From: Eonycteris spelaea
Lineage: Eukaryota; Chordata; Mammalia; Chiroptera; Pteropodidae
Length of the DNA: 64,000 nucleotides
Reading direction: 5' to 3'
Assembly (NCBI GenBank): GCA_003508835.1
Contig: PUFA01000007.1
Span: forward strand, 17,445,001-17,509,000
A program made the translations under genes and the position numbers. Position 1 is the stretch's first letter, and the number at the start of each line of letters is the position of its first letter. The notes beneath the pieces are model-generated. The model saw nothing but the letters and a program-made list of their open reading frames with translations, did no database searches and had not been told where the DNA came from. This document shows positions 47,500 through 59,290 of the stretch, piece after piece.

Positions 47500-48025
47500 T
47501 GCACCACATTTATGGTTACCAGGTCCTATCCCTTTTCCCCTGCCAAATCCAACTCTGCTGATCTCATCCTAGTGCTCTACTTTGCCCAGACCCTTGTAAT
47601 TTTCCACCTTTATCTTGTAGAGATTTCTAACTTTTATAGTTCATTCTTTTCAGGGTCTCCATGATCTTCCGTGTTTTTATACTTCACTCTCTGCTTAGAA
47701 TGCCCTTCTCACTTCTACTAATGCCTATTCATTTTTCAAATCTCCATTTAGATATTACCACTTCCGGGGATCTTTACATGGCCCCCTCCACTATCCCCTC
47801 TCTCTGCCCACATGCACATGTTCACCAACTCTCTGGTTAGGGGGCCTCTCCTACAATCCCACAGAATCCTGCCAAATACTTCATATTAGTCTTTACCATA
47901 TTAGGTTGCTATTGTTTATATATGAGTTTCTCCTTGAGGGCAGGAACTTATTATTTATTTCTGTGTCTGTATTTCCTGGCACAATATCTGGGATATATTA
48001 AGTACCCCAAAATGTTTGTTATTCA
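47500..48025 (+). mobile_element. L2 LINE, long 3' segment
   Basis: Over 500 bp in L2 order: 'tgctgatctcatcctagtgc', 'ctctctgcttagaatgccct', 'atttttcaaatctccattta', 'gatctttacatggccccctc', 'tctccttgagggcaggaact' and 'tttcctggcacaatatctgg'. The best-preserved L2 in the window. Confidence 0.9.
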
Positions 48026-48259
48026 GTCACATCTACCACTTCTGCTCCCAGGAGAAATTGAGAACTCATTGTAAGAGGAATTTGCTTTATTATTCAACAA
48101 CATGAGCTTTCTGTAGCATTCTCTTTTTCACCTCCAGCTATGGAAGCCTAATGTATCAGCTTTCATTTACTGTGTGATTACATTTGAAGATATATATTAA
48201 GGCAAGGAAATAGGATAATTTTATTGACTAGATTTTATGCTTTCTTCTGTGAAAATAGT
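48026..48259. other. Unassigned DNA
   Basis: Short spacer between L2 fragments; nothing recognised. Confidence 0.5.
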
Positions 48260-48400
48260 GAGTAAACTGGTCATCCATTTATTCATTTAATATGCATTTA
48301 TTAAACACTCAGTGTGTCTGAACCTCTATTAAGGAGCCATTGGTATAAAAAATAATAAAAAATTAAAAGAAGGAAAATATAGGCCTTTAAGGTCATAGTC
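48260..48400 (-). mobile_element. L2-type LINE 3' end, reverse orientation
   Basis: 'catccatttattcatttaat', 'atgcatttattaaacactca', 'gtgtgtctgaacctctatta' follows the reversed L2 3' end. Confidence 0.55.
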
Positions 48401-48469
48401 TAATAGAAATCTATTGTTGTAAATACCCATTCTTCTCCCCAATTGCCTTTGGAAAATTACTTTTTCTTC

Positions 48470-48550
48470 ATCATTATGTTATTTTTGTTTCTAACAGTGC
48501 CTGGCATATAGTAGGTATTCAATAAATCTGTTGAATAAATAAAATGTATA
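48470..48550 (+). mobile_element. L2 LINE, 3' terminus
   Basis: 'aacagtgcctggcatatagt', 'aggtattcaataaatctgtt', 'gaataaataaa': the L2 terminal text, nearly intact. Confidence 0.75.
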
Positions 48551-49438
48551 AGTATATAAATATATAAATAAACATATACTAAAAATGTACAATAAAAATG
48601 TAGTCGTTTTTATATCAAATATTTGATACTAGAAGTTGGAGCTTGCTTGCAAAGTTGTGATTTTTTTCCCCTCTGCTTTTCAGCAGTACTTGGCCAAGCT
48701 CACATTGATCTCCGAGTTATTATTAGATAAAACACTCATCTGTCTTTTCAGCACTCCTACACCCAAAGACATCACCTTACATTAGTGAACATTGAACATG
48801 ACACAATGTCAAGCTGGGTTTCTCTAATGAAATTCTGGATGTCTCTGGGATAACCTATAACTTGACCTTGTAGTGGATGCATGTATGTTGGTCGCATGCA
48901 TCTCTTTTTGGAAATCCCCATCCATAATCACTTAGCTAATCAGATTACTAATAGAAGACAGTTTTAAAGAAAAAATCCAAAATCCTTTATTTTCTAACTT
49001 ATGTTCTCAACCCTCTGTTAAGTCCTGGGGCTGAGGAGTGAGTTGCCATGTATCCCTTGACTGAAGCAATTAGGGAATATGCTTCTGCTTCTTTCTCCAT
49101 GTGCACTGGTGAAGAGATCAGAGGGAGCAATACTGAGGGTGGAACTACTGAGCAGCCTCCATTTCTTCATTTCAAAGTTCCTGTCTTAAGATTGTGTTTT
49201 CATCTAGAAACACAATTTATGATGCAATTACTTTCAGGATTATAAAAATATATATGGGTTGAGAAATGCAAATCAAATGTAGAAAGATAATTTTTAGGTT
49301 TTTAAGAGATTACTTTCTTTTTGACTTACAGTCAGCTCCTGAGCAACTGCACTCCTTAACACTGACTATTTTGAGAATGAGAATAATTATATATGGAAAT
49401 GGTAAGTAACTTTCTATTTTCAAAATGTGACTAAGCCA
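48551..49438. other. Unassigned DNA
   Basis: No repeat recognised. The 65-codon frame at 49048-49245 shows no domain feature. Confidence 0.55.
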
Positions 49439-50066
49439 TGTTTATTAGTTTTCTGTTGCTGTGTAACAAATTACCACAAATTTGGCAGCTTAGAACAACA
49501 CACACACACACATACACACACATTATCTTACAGTTCTCACAGGTCAGGAATCTAACACCTCTTACTTCAGTCCTTTGCTTGGGGTCTAACAAGGCTACAC
49601 ATCCAGTCAAGGTGTTGGCTAGAGCTGCTATTTCATTTGAGGCTCAGGGTACTTTTCCAACCTCACTGTTTGTTAATGGAAAGACTTCATTTCTTGTGGT
49701 GTAGCAGCGAGACAGATCTTCCGTTCCTAGATTTCCTGCCACATAGCCCACTCCACAACATGGCCATTCACTTCTGCAAGGCTAACAAGAGCACATCTGT
49801 TGCTGCTTATTTTCTGTTACTTCACACTGTCTTTTAAAGGGCTTGCCTGATTAGGTCTGGCTAGCATATGCTTCCTTTGAATAATTCATAGTCAAATTAT
49901 TAGGACCTTAATTACATCTGAAATATCATCCACTTTTGCTTTATAATGTATCCTGTCATGAGTGTGATAGCCTATCATATTCATAGTCCCATTACACTGA
50001 AATGGAGGGCGTCGTGGACAATATGAGGCAGGAATCTTGGAGTTTCTTAGAATATTGCCTACCACA
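49439..50066 (-). mobile_element. MLT1-type LTR, full length, reverse orientation
   Basis: The plus strand opens with 'tgtttattagttttctgttg' and 'gtaacaaattaccacaaatt', the reversed 3' end of an MLT1 LTR. It runs through 'tcaaggtgttggctagagct', 'cctgattaggtctggctagc', 'attaggaccttaattacatc' and 'tagaatattgcctaccaca', the reversed 5' end. The 628-bp length suits a solo LTR. The CA run at 49497-49522 grew inside it. The frames at 49438-49837 come from the LTR. Confidence 0.85.
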
Positions 50067-52534
50067 TATTATATCCCACATTTTAATAATTCAGAGAATT
50101 GGTTCAATGTGACTCAAAGCAGATATATTTATATTTTGGATTGACACAACTCACTAGTCTTAGAGACTATGATGTGTTGCATACACACTTAACTTTTCTA
50201 GAGACCATCCTTAAAGAGATGGCACTAGAGAATTCAGGTACAAAATTTAAGAGGTTAGGAAGCAACATTTTACATGTACCATTGAAAATGTTTACAAAAT
50301 AAGCAAGATCATAGTTTTATTGTTTTGGTTTGAAAGATTTGTTGAATTGAGTTGTATTTTCATTTATACTCATCATTCTACCACTGTGTCAGTTTTAATA
50401 TTATTTGACTCATATTTATAGAATCTTTTGTTACTTAAATGATTGGTTAATGTTTAAGATTTAAAGTAGATTTTGAAAGATCATTTTGCTTTCAGCTTCC
50501 ATCGTTAACGTGCTTTATTTACGTTACACTTAATTTTTTTTAAGTTTTGGAGAAATGTTTTATTTCAAAGATGGTTTGCTTATATTTTTTGAATATTCTT
50601 CTGTTTCTTTTTAAATCTTTTCTACTAAATAAGCCATCTTACAGGTTAGTGTCTGTCTTTTAGTAAATTATTCTTATTTTTTCCTTCTGCACCTGGATAT
50701 TGATTAGGGTGGTTTTAAACAAGTTATCCATTTCCTCCTAGAGTGACATTATGTCTCCTCTGAGAGATCCTTCTAGGTAGTAGAGTTGTGTCACTGAAAC
50801 CTAGCTTTTAGCTACATATCTCAGGAAAAAAAATGCCATGAAATATCTAAACAAATGTACCAAAGCAAAATATCAACAGCTTTGACTTATGCCTCATGTG
50901 TAAGAGTATTCCCTGTCTTGTCTGTAGTGATTTGTTCAGTGGTTGTGAAATGCCCCAAGACAGGTATAGGAATCATTATAGAGGCTTTTGCTAGAAATAC
51001 TAAAAGGTTCCTCTTTCTGCTGGGTTGCAGAGTCATTAGACTATCACCTATAATTTCCAACAGTCACCATTATGAGAAAGCCCGCTTGAGAATAAAGCCA
51101 ATACAGGGAAAAATAGTGGCAAGATGTAGATACAGATATAAATATAGATACAACACATTTCTATATATGTAGTTAGAAATACAGACATAGACAGATAATA
51201 GATTCAGTTAGATAGCTAGATCTTTTTATACTTATAAATGTCACATAAGAAAAAAAGAATTATATTAGTTTTGAGCTTCTAGATTCAGTAAACCCTGTTT
51301 CAATTATATTTGTGTAATTTAAAGATATGCAAGCCAATAAAGTTTTTTTGTTTAAACAAGTTTGGATTACATTTCTGAGATACACACACACATGCACGTG
51401 CACACACACACACACATATATATAAAGTGAAAAAAAAAACCTCAACAAATACAACAATCATAGCATGTATTGGTCATTAGAACACAAAAACTCTAACAGA
51501 ACAGGAGAAGGAATATAAATGTACAACTGATGTTAAAGCAGTTGGAGATTTGCTCATAAAGGTGGTTGGGAGCTTTCCAGACTAAATGGATAAAGGTTAA
51601 GAAGCGAGAGCAACATGACTAATGTGTACTCATGTTTGTTCACATTGTCCTGACAAGTTCTATAATGCTGGGATATAGAGAAATTCTTAGAAGCTTAATT
51701 GTGAATTATTAAGACAAATTAAAAGAAAGAACACAAGTAGTGAATTAGAGAAACACTTTATATTGTGTGCTACACAATGATAGCACAAATAAATTCTGAG
51801 CCTAATTCTTAGCAATGTCAACTAAACTTATTAAGTGTCCTTAAATGGAATACTGCATTACCATTTAGAAAGACCAAATTATGTAGGGTGCTGACTCTCT
51901 TTTCTTAGCCTCCCTAGATCTACTCTTTACCCTTCTGTATCCAACTCTTTATTCTGAGAGGCTGACCTTAAGTTTTTCTTAACTTGGTTTCCTTGCTGTC
52001 TGGCTACTTTTTAAATTCAGGCAATGGAAAATCCTGGAAGGACTGCAGAACTAGTAGAAGGCTGGTATTAATGAATTAATTCATTCCATTCTTGTTAAGC
52101 TATTGTGACTTCATTGCATTCATTTAATGAAGACCAAGGCTTCTTTCAATCAGCCTACTCTACATAGCTACTATTATACTAACCATTCCCTTCACTTCTC
52201 TTTGAAGGACTAGGGGTGGTAAGAGCTCCCCAATATTAAGCCTCCTGAAAACTTCTTAATTTCTCTAAAACAATTTCTTAAATCACTTGGATTGAGTTTG
52301 CCATCTGTTTTCTCTCAGAACACAAGTAATTTGTATTTGTCCTTTATAACATTCTTCGATTTTTAAATATTCTACTAACTACATATATTACTTTTAAAAT
52401 CAGAAAACATAACTTATTTGAAATACCTAATTTTAGAAAATACCTGATGAATATTTCTAGAAACTTGTAATTCAAGATAGAGAATAGTGATGATGTCTGA
52501 GGGAAAGGAGTTAATGTGTGTTGACATTTTTATG
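50067..52534. other. Unassigned DNA with degenerate GATA and CA repeats
   Basis: A degenerate 'gata/tagata'-type repeat lies at about 51124-51228 and a CA run at 51382-51415. The 105-codon frame at 50855-51172 ends in the GATA-like repeat and shows no homology. The rest is AT-rich and unrecognised. Confidence 0.5.
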
Positions 52535-52680
52535 AGCCCTAGATTAGAGGATTTGCATAAATTATCTCATTTATGAAAAGGTGGTTTTCTATGGCCTTAT
52601 TTTACATAAACATAAATGAAACTTTGGTCATACATCTTGCAAGCAGATGCAGCAACTCAAAATTGTGAAATTATATACAT
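52535..52680 (-). mobile_element. MIR SINE fragment, reverse orientation
   Basis: 'gcataaattatctcatttat', 'ccttattttacataaacata' and 'catcttgcaagcagatgcag' follow the reversed MIR. Confidence 0.55.
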
Positions 52681-52904
52681 ATAATTAGTTGGCAAATGAT
52701 ATGTATTGGTAGAGAGGATGATAAATTTATGATACATGAGGGAGAGATCTCTGCTCTTCAGAGAAGGAGGCACTATTTTTTCTATTTTTAAAATAGAGAA
52801 GATACTGCACATCTTTTTGATTGGATACTACACTGTAAAACAAACCCTTAAATGAAGCAGTTTAGTTCTGTAAATAAGTGAATAAAATTCATCATCAGAA
52901 TATC

Positions 52905-53075
52905 TATGTTTGAAACTCAATTCTGTTTCTTGGACATTCTAAACCTTATTAAGCTTCATTTTTTCATCTGTTAATTAGAGAAAATAGTAGTAGCTCTCTC
53001 TTAGAATCTCTGGAATTAAATATAAAGTATACATAAAGCTCAGCATGAGGCTTAGCAGAGAGTGAATTCATATTA
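52905..53075 (+). mobile_element. MIR SINE
   Basis: 'ttgaaactcaattctgtttc', 'taagcttcattttttcatct', 'agaatctctggaattaaata' and 'catgaggcttagcagagag' follow the MIR order, eroded. Confidence 0.65.
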
Positions 53076-53519
53076 TTAATATAATAAGTGACTTGGAAAT
53101 TATTGTTAATAATAGAGCTCTTCTAATTCTAGAGTTCCTGCTTATTGTATTCTACAGATTATTTGAATCAGTAATGTGGACTTTACATCAAAGCCTAATG
53201 GATAGTTCAAAGTTCATGTTAAATGTACTTCAATAAGTAGTTATAAACCCAAATAGTACTTTTTGTGTGTGAAGCAAGAAAGATTAAATTGAATAGACAA
53301 AATATAATAATAAAAGTTTGTTTGTTTTTTCTCCCCCATGGCCAAATATCTTCACTGAATCTCCACATCTTTGAAAAATGACAGAGGTCAGTAATTGAAA
53401 AAATATATACCCAAATAAGTGTACGTCAAGTAGAATAAAATATCAGTGTCTCAGGAACGACACACGTAATTGACTAAATCAAATACAGTAAAACAATGGA
53501 GAGTTCAAAGAAATTGCCC
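53076..53519. other. Unassigned DNA
   Basis: AT-rich; nothing recognised. Confidence 0.55.
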
Positions 53520-53555
53520 CATGAGTACATGTACTCATGAGTACATGTACTCATG
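53520..53555. repeat. 36-bp perfect palindrome built from a doubled 16-bp unit
   Basis: The unit atgagtacatgtactc occurs twice in tandem (53521-53536 and 53537-53552), followed by atg and preceded by c. The whole 36 bp equals its own reverse complement with no spacer. It is embedded in ordinary AT-rich DNA. Confidence 0.99.
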
Positions 53556-53559
53556 TATC

Positions 53560-53585
53560 CATAGTTCCATGGATATAGTCACATG
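53560..53585. repeat. 26-bp direct repeat, copy 1
   Basis: Identical over 26 bp (starts catagttccatgg, ends gtcacatg) to 53990-54015. It lies 4 bp after the 36-bp palindrome. Confidence 0.98.
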
Positions 53586-53989
53586 TTAAATTATTTCCGT
53601 AAGAGAATGAACAAAGCCTTAGAAAGATGCCTTTAAATAATGTGTGGGAGGGAGAAAATGATCGTGAAAATCCTGAGAGTTCATTAACAACAATAGTGTA
53701 CAGGACCATTTCTAGTTAGGAAGCTTCTATTGGTCATCTCCAAAGTTGCTACACACTACTTGATTTAATAAATTGGATAAAATAATCTTTCAGATTTTGT
53801 ATTGAATAAAATTTGGTTTCAACTAATGGTGAATGCATTTCATTGGAAAACATCAAACTTGGGACATGGTTGTATTAATGTTCTAAATAAATGCATCTTA
53901 AATGACTATGAACATGGGATAAAGAAAGAAGAAAAATATGACTCAAATTTTGCTTCCTTAGCCTACATGAATTATTTTAGATTTAGTCA

Positions 53990-54015
53990 CATAGTTCCAT
54001 GGATATAGTCACATG
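53990..54015. repeat. 26-bp direct repeat, copy 2
   Basis: Exact copy of 53560-53585, 430 bp downstream. It continues into a partial extra unit ('catggatata' again at 54012-54021), so the 3' copy is itself locally duplicated. Confidence 0.98.
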
Positions 54016-55549
54016 GATATAATCTGTTCCCATAAATTTTCTTTCACATGACCGGAAAATTTTGTAAATCATCACACGAAGAGATATAATTTTTAATACT
54101 TTACATTGATTGTGTCCAACCCTCATTGATGTTTTTGTTTGCTCTCTCTGGATGTCTACATTCATCATTCTTCTTCAGAATGTACCAAAGGGAAAATATA
54201 AGAAAGAAAAAAAGATCTCAATTTATGATTATCTATCATTTTTTTCTGCCTGCGTATACACCTGAGAGATGTGAAAAATATTCATCAGTGACAGGGAGAA
54301 TAACTGAAGTAAATCTCTTCTGAGGAGGAGAAGCATATCTCAAATCTCAAGACAGTACATTTATGTATGCAATAGCTTGAGTTCATGCTAATTCGATCAC
54401 TTTATGCCTCAAGGTGAGAAACTGTGATGAGAGTAGGATCATATGCATTCATCTTCTGTCTGTTTCAACTTCACTAGAAGATCTCTAAAGCTCAGACTTC
54501 TGACTAGTTCTGAAATTATATAAAGGCTCTGGAAATTGATGGCTGTTGTTCTGGAGAGAAAAAATATTCTAAATAAATTGTGTTTATCTTGGCGTCTTCT
54601 CTTGGGTCCTAGAGACCATTATTCTTCTAAATACCCATCTATTGTTCAAGGTCTTGCTCTTGAATCACTGATTTAAAAGTGAGGCGGTGGAGGAAGGAAG
54701 ATGAAGAGGAAGAGAAGGGAAGCATGGTCAGGCAACATTGCTCTAAATTGTCAAAGCTGATGAATCATTCTACATAGAGAGGTTGTATCGACTGAAATTT
54801 TAGCAGGTAATCTTCACCGATACCTTAATACTGTCAAGACCTATTTGCCTCTTCAAGGTCCTCAACTTTAAGGGTGGAATCTTTGATAACTATAAAATCT
54901 AAAATGTGAAGTTCGAAATGGTAAAGGTAGAAAAGCAATAGTCCCATTGATTTTGTGGGAATGAAGTTACTGTTTTCTGTGACATGACATGACACCTTTG
55001 TCACAAAACATACTGCTAGACTTTTTGGATAGATTGACAGGTCATGAAAGTGGGACCCTCATCTGTATCATAGCTGTTCATGGATCCTATCCAGACTCCT
55101 GATGTGTTCTTAGCTACCCATCACAAATAGTCTTTACTGGTATTGGGCCCTCCTTTTCCTGGGGTGTTTGAGAAATAGAGATCAAGAAATTTGACCTTAC
55201 ATAAGTCCAAATAACAATCTTTTCTCAAGCTATAGAGTGAAGATTTTAATTCTTATGAAAGCTGAATACAAAACTTAAAAAAAAAATCTCTGAAATAAAG
55301 TTTTTATTCATAGGCATTATTTCTGGCTTTTCATTTTGTTGAGTAAGAAAATATACTATAATAAAAGTGTATGTGCCTTTTAGTATTTTTAGAAATTATA
55401 TTTAAAATTAACTGACAAAACAAAATATAAACTTTATCTACATGAGTAATCTTTTTTTTTTTTCAGCAAGACTAAGTTTGTGCAATTATTTGAGTGGTTG
55501 TCAAGACAACCAGTAGGGAGTTCAAAATCAAGGCATTTTGGCTATTCTA
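54016..55549. other. Unassigned DNA
   Basis: A T run at about 55452-55463; otherwise nothing recognised. No frame beyond 65 codons. Confidence 0.55.
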
Positions 55550-55700
55550 CTTTTATACCATGAATCAGAACCATGATTAAGTTCTGGCCATGGAGTTGAC
55601 CCCTTAAATAATACCTAGAAGTAGGTAAGTGAGTTAACCTCTCTCGACTACAAAATTGGAACTTATATTACATGAGAATTGGACTAGATGAATTCTAGAG
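55550..55700 (+). mobile_element. MIR SINE fragment
   Basis: 'gtaagtgagttaacctctct', 'cgactacaaaattggaactt' and 'gagaattggactagatgaat' follow the MIR core and 3' part. Confidence 0.6.
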
Positions 55701-57414
55701 TAGCATCCAAATATAGTACCCAAATTAAAAGTATCTTTTTTGGCCATCTTTCCTCCCACACTACTTTTACTGCCCATAAATGCTACAAAAAAATTAAAAA
55801 GAGCATGTTAGTTGCATTTTCACTTATATTATGTATTACATAGGGTTATTCATATTACAAATATTTTTTTGTTTTCATTTTAATACTGAAAATCAGTATG
55901 ACGAGAAGGAAAGTATTTAGTCCTTAGCATTAGCAAACTTTGATAAAAATCCTATCCCTTCTTAGGTTTATGGATTTTGAAGATAAAATAAGTATATTTG
56001 GTTCTTGGTTTTATCAAAAGGAAAATGATAATAGTTGCTAAATAGCACTGTTTTAGTAATAATTGACTAAGAAAAAAATGCAAAATACTTAGCATGAGAA
56101 CAGGTATTGTAGAAATAAGATTATTAAATTATTTAAATTGTAGAAATAATTATGTTAAAATCAATGATGATATCTTAGTATAATTAAATCCTTTAGCAAT
56201 ACTTAAAATATGATGCTAGACACATAAGATTTATGTATACAAGAAGACTTTGGAACATATCTACTTGGCAAACCGGATTTATTAAACAATATTCTTTAGA
56301 ACTCAAGGATTGTGAATAAAGCCAATCACCCTATAGAGTATGTTTAAACAACTGTCCAAACTTTAAGATGGTAAAAGTTTAGAATTCTTTCTTCACTTTG
56401 TCCATGTGGTCAGTGAATTTCCAATTTTGCCTTATCAATTTGGTGATAGGTTGTGCTATTGTGATTAAGGATTTACATATTGTCACCTGCCCCAAAGGAG
56501 TTAACAAATATAAGGCACAACAAAAAGAACTATTTTAAGTGGGTTTGGCAGGGGAGTCTCCCTGCCGGAGAGAGAAGGGAAGAACTAGGTGTCAGCCTTG
56601 GCAGAGACCATGCACATTTGATGCCAAAACTGACGACGCTTAAGTGAACAGCATGTCCTGGCTCTGTTATCTAAAGAAATAACCTGTCAAATCCCTAGAC
56701 TGAGCTTATACAACTTCCATATGGCCACCAGGAAAACCTACTGACAGAGTCAGAAAATACATCTGCATTTTCAAGCATCCTTTTCAGTGAGTGTCATATG
56801 ACTGGACAGAGCCAGCACGCCGCAAACCTGGTTTCTGGAGTAGGGCTTCTGATTAAAATGGCCATGTAATTGAGCACTGGAAAGAGTGAATCCCTATTGT
56901 CCACCGACCCTTCTATGAGTAAGAAATAAACTATAAACTTCCCTTTAAGTGACTGATTTTCACATGCTTCTACATCATTGACGACAATAAAATAACTACA
57001 AAGGGTGTTCTCAATTTCTACCCAACATAGTGATGACGATGAAGATAATGATATAAATATAAACGTGTGTGTTGAGAGGACATGAAAGACCTAGTTAAAT
57101 GAAGGTTAAGAAAACACATGAAAGATGAAATGAATGGACACATTGAGGGGACAGGCCCTAGGACCAACAGAGAATTGGTCTCTGACACTTGTGGGAGGGT
57201 ACTAGATGAAGAAATAACTCACCTCCAATAGAAAGAAAAATAAAGCAACTTGGTGAGACACAGGTCCGGGATAACAGGTGGGAATCAGAGAAGGTATAAT
57301 TGATTGTTCCGTGATGGGATTGGGGGGCATGCCCAGCTTCCCACAGATTAGTATATAATTCTAGAAATTGGATAGAAATGCCTATAATAAAGAATGATCC
57401 AGATGAAAGAGCAA
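55701..57414. other. Unassigned DNA; balanced-composition block at 56500-57000
   Basis: 56500-57000 is non-repetitive and less AT-rich than its surroundings, with an imperfect stem 'gcaggggagtctccctgc' at about 56548. No gene is supported. The flanks are AT-rich and unrecognised. Confidence 0.4.
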
Positions 57415-57640
57415 TGCTTCATAGTGGATAAGGTTGTGGGGTCTTGAGTCAGAGACAACTGGTGTGTGATTTACTACATATGGGACTGTGGATCACTTAC
57501 TTAACCCCTCAGATCAGCATCTTAGTCATCTGTATGGATCACAAGGCCAACTTCATAAGATTGTTGGAAGAATTAAATAAGATAAAGTATCTAGAATACA
57601 TAGCCCCAAGTGTGATAGATATTCACTTTTCAACAAATTT
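57415..57640 (+). mobile_element. MIR SINE, near full length
   Basis: 'atagtggataaggttgtggg', 'gtcttgagtcagagacaact', 'gtggatcacttacttaaccc', 'gattgttggaagaattaaat' and 'ccaagtgtgatagatattca' give the whole MIR in order, including its 5' tRNA-derived part. Confidence 0.88.
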
Positions 57641-58009
57641 ATAATTACTTACACATATACATGCATCTCTGTACATATGTACAGCTCTGGTTTACGGCTA
57701 ACAGCATATGAACAGTTTATGGTATATTTCAGTACTTAATCATGACTTGGTTTGCTTCTTTGCCTGGTTAAACATCTAAAATAGGTAACTTTCCTGATGG
57801 AAGATATTCTCCCACAGGGGAAACTGCCACTAGAAGCATTCTCCCTGACTTCAGCAAAGTAAATAGGAGAGAACGGAATACCACCAATGGCCTTGACAGC
57901 TTCCGACATATCAAGGGGTGTCACAGCAGTGACCGAGAAAAGAGAAAGCATGATCCTAACACCAGGTGAGCTATGATTTATTCATGATTTCCAATACTTG
58001 AGAAAAAAC
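57641..58009. other. Unassigned DNA
   Basis: The 71-codon minus-strand frame at 57736-57951 has fairly protein-like composition but no start/splice support or homology that I recognise. I leave it uncalled. Confidence 0.45.
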
Positions 58010-58145
58010 TTAAAGGATGTGGAAAATGTAGCACAAAGAGGCTAAAACAGTTGTCAGCTGTTACTCAGCTACTAAGATATCACCTAGGTATAAACTGAGA
58101 TGTCTTTAAGTCAATATCTTTGCTTTCCCCAAGGCACCATGCTGA
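58010..58145 (-). mobile_element. MIR SINE, reverse orientation
   Basis: 'acaaagaggctaaaacagtt', 'gttactcagctactaagata' and 'ttgctttccccaaggcacca' follow the reversed MIR core and 5' part. Confidence 0.65.
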
Positions 58146-58214
58146 TTCCTAGCACATGACTACTATGTTGTTTCAACCTTTCCCTTTCTTTTTATGCATA
58201 CACTGTTTTTACTG

Positions 58215-58447
58215 CTTGGTAGTTCCAACCTTGGCAAACTTCTACTTCTGTCAATATATATAAAAACATTACCTCAGTAAAGCCTTCCCACAATCCCCAG
58301 GATAGAAGTAACTGCTTCAATTTCAAAGCACATTTTCTTAAACCCATATTAAAGCATCTAACAGTGTTTATGGCTATATTCCCAGCATCTGGAAAAATGC
58401 CTAGCATATAGTACGTGGTCAATAAATATTGTTTGAATAAATGAATT
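58215..58447 (+). mobile_element. L2 LINE, 3' end
   Basis: 'tcagtaaagccttcccacaa', 'attcccagcatctggaaaaa', 'tgcctagcatatagtacgtg' and 'gtcaataaatattgtttgaa' give the L2 terminus in order. Confidence 0.78.
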
Positions 58448-58454
58448 GCATTTT

Positions 58455-58545
58455 AATGATTTATATACAGCCTCTCTGTCTTTATAGACATTGAACTCCT
58501 TGAAAATAGTGTATAACCAATTTGCTAAAAATGCTAAACTGGTTA
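58455..58545 (+). mobile_element. Second L2-like 3' fragment
   Basis: Directly after the previous L2 terminus the text 'ctctctgtctttatagacat' and 'tgaactccttgaaaatagtg' restarts the L2 pattern just upstream of its end. Two L2 3' pieces therefore lie in tandem. Confidence 0.4.
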
Positions 58546-58944
58546 CTGTGAAATCCTGAAAGAGTTTTATTATATTTCCTATGGTCATTGTCAGATATTA
58601 AAAAACCCAATGCAATCTAACACCAACACTTCAATTTTTTATTCAATTTAAAACTTCTCCACTTCCAATCACAATCCTTGGAGAGACATAAACTTCAAGA
58701 TTCAAAAGGATAAATTAGTATGTTGTGTGTCTACTCTATTTTATAAACCACTATTTTATCATACCCTCACACTTCTAATTCTGTCCACCTAGGGTTAGGC
58801 TCCATGGGAAGTGAAAATAGAGAAAAGGGTGTTAAATGGCCTTATTTCATGGATGCAGATTTAACACCATACAATTAGTGGATGTCCAGATCCTGGCCTT
58901 TTCTTTCATGAGAAACTGTGTGCTCTTTTGTGATGTTGTGTGGA
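58546..58944. other. Unassigned DNA
   Basis: Nothing recognised. Confidence 0.55.
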
Positions 58945-59290
58945 TGCCTTAGTCATTCCAGGCTGCTATAGCCAAGTACCACAACATGGGTGGTTTAGAC
59001 ACAAACATTTAGTTTTCACAGTTCTGGAGGCTAGGAAGTCCAAGATCAAGACACTCGCAGAGTCAATGTCTGGTAAGGGCCTATTTCTTGGTTCATACAT
59101 GGCCATCTTTCTCACTATGACTTCACGTGGCAGAAAGAGAGTGAAAGTACTCTCTGAGGTCCCTTTTATAAGGACACTGATTCCATTTATGAGGGCTCCA
59201 TTCTCATGAACTAATTACCTCTCAAACCTTCCTCATCTATCTATTTTAAAAATGAAGATGGGTGACAGACACATATTAATGTTGGCCACA
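58945..59290 (-). mobile_element. MST/MLT1-type LTR, reverse orientation
   Basis: Plus-strand order 'cattccaggctgctatagcc', 'cacagttctggaggctagga', 'agtccaagatcaagacactc', 'cttttataaggacactgatt' and 'tatgagggctccattctcat' is the reversed MaLR LTR. Its 5' end (plus-strand right side) is eroded after about 59250. The 89-codon frame at 58940-59209 is a translation of this LTR. Confidence 0.88.

Noticed and set aside
57736..57951. 71-codon minus-strand frame with protein-like composition
   Set aside because: No recognisable homology, no convincing splice sites, no flanking coding signal.
58940..59209. 89-codon frame
   Set aside because: Entirely a translation of a reversed MaLR LTR.
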